Positions 62,408 to 64,000 of a stretch of DNA of 64,000 nucleotides are shown here, piece after piece (position 1 is the stretch's first letter; the number at the start of each line of letters is the position of its first letter). Under the pieces are notes generated by a model. The model was not told where the DNA came from, ran no database searches, and saw only the letters and a program-made list of their open reading frames with translations. This stretch comes from an uncultured Collinsella sp. Lineage in GTDB: Bacteria > Actinomycetota > Coriobacteriia > Coriobacteriales > Coriobacteriaceae. The translations under genes were made by a program, and so were the position numbers. The stretch covers positions 1 through 64,000 of the forward strand of contig CABSNM010000011.1 of NCBI GenBank assembly GCA_902479065.1, read 5' to 3'.

Positions 62408-64000
62408 CTACTTCGTGCGCGGGATACCCAGCACGTCGAGCGCGTTGGCCATAATGGACTGGAATGGCACCGCGGCGGCATCCGAGCCGCTCGGCGTTCC
62501 ATCGAGTGTGATATAGCACAGTACCTTGGGCGATTGTGCCGGCGCAAAGCCCATAAAGGACGACATGTAGTTCTCCTTGAGGTAACCGCCGTTCTCGTCA
62601 GCACGCTCGGCCGTACCGGTCTTGCCCGCCACGTCATAGCCATCGACCGCACCGCCAACGCCTGTGCCTTCGGACACGACCGTCTGCATGCACGATGTCA
62701 CCTGAGCGGCAGCGTCCTCCGAAATCGCACGCTCGCCTTCGCCCCAGTCCTTCTCATCGCCCTTGCTGGACTTATAGAAGTGCGGAGTCATCATCACACC
62801 GCCGTTCGCGATGCCGCCCACGGCACGTGCGACCTCAATCGGCGAGACGGACAGCGCCTGGCCAAAGCTCATCGAGCCCAGCGTGGCGCCGTCGTACTGG
62901 TCGCGCTCCTTGACGATGCCCAGGCTCTCACCCGGAAAATCGACACCGGAGCTATGACCGATACCCCACTTGTCCACATAGGTGGCAAAATCATCGGCAC
63001 CGATCTTGCGTCCCACCAGGACAAAGCCCACATTGGACGAACGGCGCATCATCTCGCGCACGTCCATGGTCATGGTGTAGTCGCGCTTATCGGCGTCGGT
63101 AACGGTGTCGTCGCCAACCTTAATGCTCGCCGGCACCTCAAACGACGTGCTCGAACGCACGGCACCCAAGTCGAAGCCGGCACCGGCCACGAGCGTCTTA
63201 AAGACCGAGCCGGGCTCGTAGGCATCGGTAACCAGGCGCAAGTTCATGTCCTCGGTCTTGGCGTTTTCCAGATCGGTCTGGTCATATGTCGGATACGAGC
63301 ATGCCGCCAGAATCTCGCCCGTCGTGGGATCGGTGACCAGGGCCGAGCCGTTCTTGGCCTTGGTCTTTTCGACCGCCTCGGCCAGGGCGTCCTCGGCGGC
63401 GCGCTGGATATTGACATCGAGCGTCGTCACGATGTCCACGCCGTCCACCGCGGCAACCTTCTTATAGGCGCCGCCCGCGATATAGCTACCGTCCCTCGCC
63501 CGCTCACGCACCAGCGAACCGTTGGTTCCGGTCAAAAGCTTGTTGTACTGTTTTTCGAGGCCCGTCAGACCGTCGTTGTCCACGTTTACCACGCCAAGCA
63601 CCTGCGATGCCAGGTTGCCGTAGGGGTACACGCGCTTCATGGCCTGCTCAAAGAGCACGCCTGGCAGGTTCTTCTTCTCCAGCGCCGCGGCATCGTCCTC
63701 GTCCACCTGGCGTTTGATATACACCCAGGTGCCATCCGACTCAACGAGCTCGCGACAGGTCTTTTTATCGATTCCCGTAGCTTTGACCAGCGCCGATACC
63801 GTCTTGTCAACGTCCTCGATAAGCTGAGGATTCACGGCGATGTTGCGGCATTCGACCGACGACGTCAGCACGTTGCCGTTACGGTCGTAGATGGTACCGC
63901 GCTTGGCATACAGCGTCTGTGCAAGCAAGCGACGTGCATCGGCACGGTCGCGTAGCTTATCGGCTTCCACGATTTGATAGTCGGCAAGGCGAAGGACGCC
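62408..64000 (-). CDS. ftsI: Septal penicillin-binding protein FtsI (5' end outside the window)
   Basis: 531 codons are visible and the frame runs off the right edge; the visible N-terminal part reads GVLRLADYQIVEADKLRDRA, the segment after the membrane helix in class B PBPs. The transpeptidase domain has EPGSVFKT (SxxK), SSN in MRRSSNVGF and KTGTAER, so the active site is intact. Cross-links septal peptidoglycan with FtsW. Complete at the 3' end. Confidence 0.93.
   Translation of the reverse strand, partial: GVLRLADYQIVEADKLRDRADARRLLAQTLYAKRGTIYDRNGNVLTSSVECRNIAVNPQLIEDVDKTVSALVKATGIDKKTCRELVESDGTWVYIKRQVDEDDAAALEKKNLPGVLFEQAMKRVYPYGNLASQVLGVVNVDNDGLTGLEKQYNKLLTGTNGSLVRERARDGSYIAGGAYKKVAAVDGVDIVTTLDVNIQRAAEDALAEAVEKTKAKNGSALVTDPTTGEILAACSYPTYDQTDLENAKTEDMNLRLVTDAYEPGSVFKTLVAGAGFDLGAVRSSTSFEVPASIKVGDDTVTDADKRDYTMTMDVREMMRRSSNVGFVLVGRKIGADDFATYVDKWGIGHSSGVDFPGESLGIVKERDQYDGATLGSMSFGQALSVSPIEVARAVGGIANGGVMMTPHFYKSSKGDEKDWGEGERAISEDAAAQVTSCMQTVVSEGTGVGGAVDGYDVAGKTGTAERADENGGYLKENYMSSFMGFAPAQSPKVLCYITLDGTPSGSDAAAVPFQSIMANALDVLGIPRTK

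Overview
The window looks like a chromosomal segment of an anaerobic actinobacterium of the Coriobacteriia, most like Collinsella. This is inferred from the high G+C coding sequence, the purine-rich ribosome binding sites, the frequent GTG and TTG starts and the overall gene content; no 16S rRNA gene is present to prove it. There is no prophage, insertion sequence, tRNA, rRNA operon or CRISPR array. Almost everything is core metabolism and cell division, but the intergenic DNA is rich in long inverted repeats.

Left end (1-8.9 kb, all minus strand): a cryptic low-potential reductase locus of the double-cubane-cluster family. It has the start of an ASKHA-type ATPase activator, one reductase gene broken by an in-frame TAA, and one intact reductase paralogue. 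A structured repeat follows each reductase gene. Upstream of this locus on the same strand lie modABC (molybdate uptake), then moeA and mogA/moaB (molybdopterin assembly).

8.9-22.7 kb: mixed housekeeping genes. They are a ClC chloride channel, a lipid kinase, a small GGQ release-factor-like protein, xpt, an MFS exporter, metY, a C_GCAxxG_C_C protein, yigZ, the RNase P RNA gene, rpsA, a HAD phosphatase, a cyuA-type cysteine desulfidase, rpiB and ndk.

23-38.5 kb: argG and argH (minus), with an arginine-rich 24-codon leader ORF upstream of argG; a Cof-type HAD phosphatase; polA; an M18 aminopeptidase; yaaA; thiC behind a TPP riboswitch; thiD; a cluster of palindromes; an SGNH hydrolase; and a PARG-like protein.

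38.5-64 kb: a Bax-inhibitor-1 membrane protein, a PiT phosphate carrier with its DUF47 partner, a nitroreductase, and then a long minus-strand division and wall block. Read in the direction of transcription this is ftsI (cut by the window end), murF, mraY, murD, ftsW, murG, murC, murB, ftsQ, ftsZ, ylmD(yfiH), [pstS, pstC, pstA, pstB, phoU], ylmE(yggS), sepF, yggT, divIVA. The phosphate operon sits between ylmD and ylmE, which are neighbours in the classical Gram-positive order, and ylmD overlaps pstS by four bases. No ftsA lies between ftsQ and ftsZ, and sepF is the only visible candidate FtsZ membrane anchor here.

The observations most worth following are the arginine-rich leader before argG, the broken reductase with its paired 3' repeats, the family of perfect long palindromes, and the pst operon inside the division cluster.
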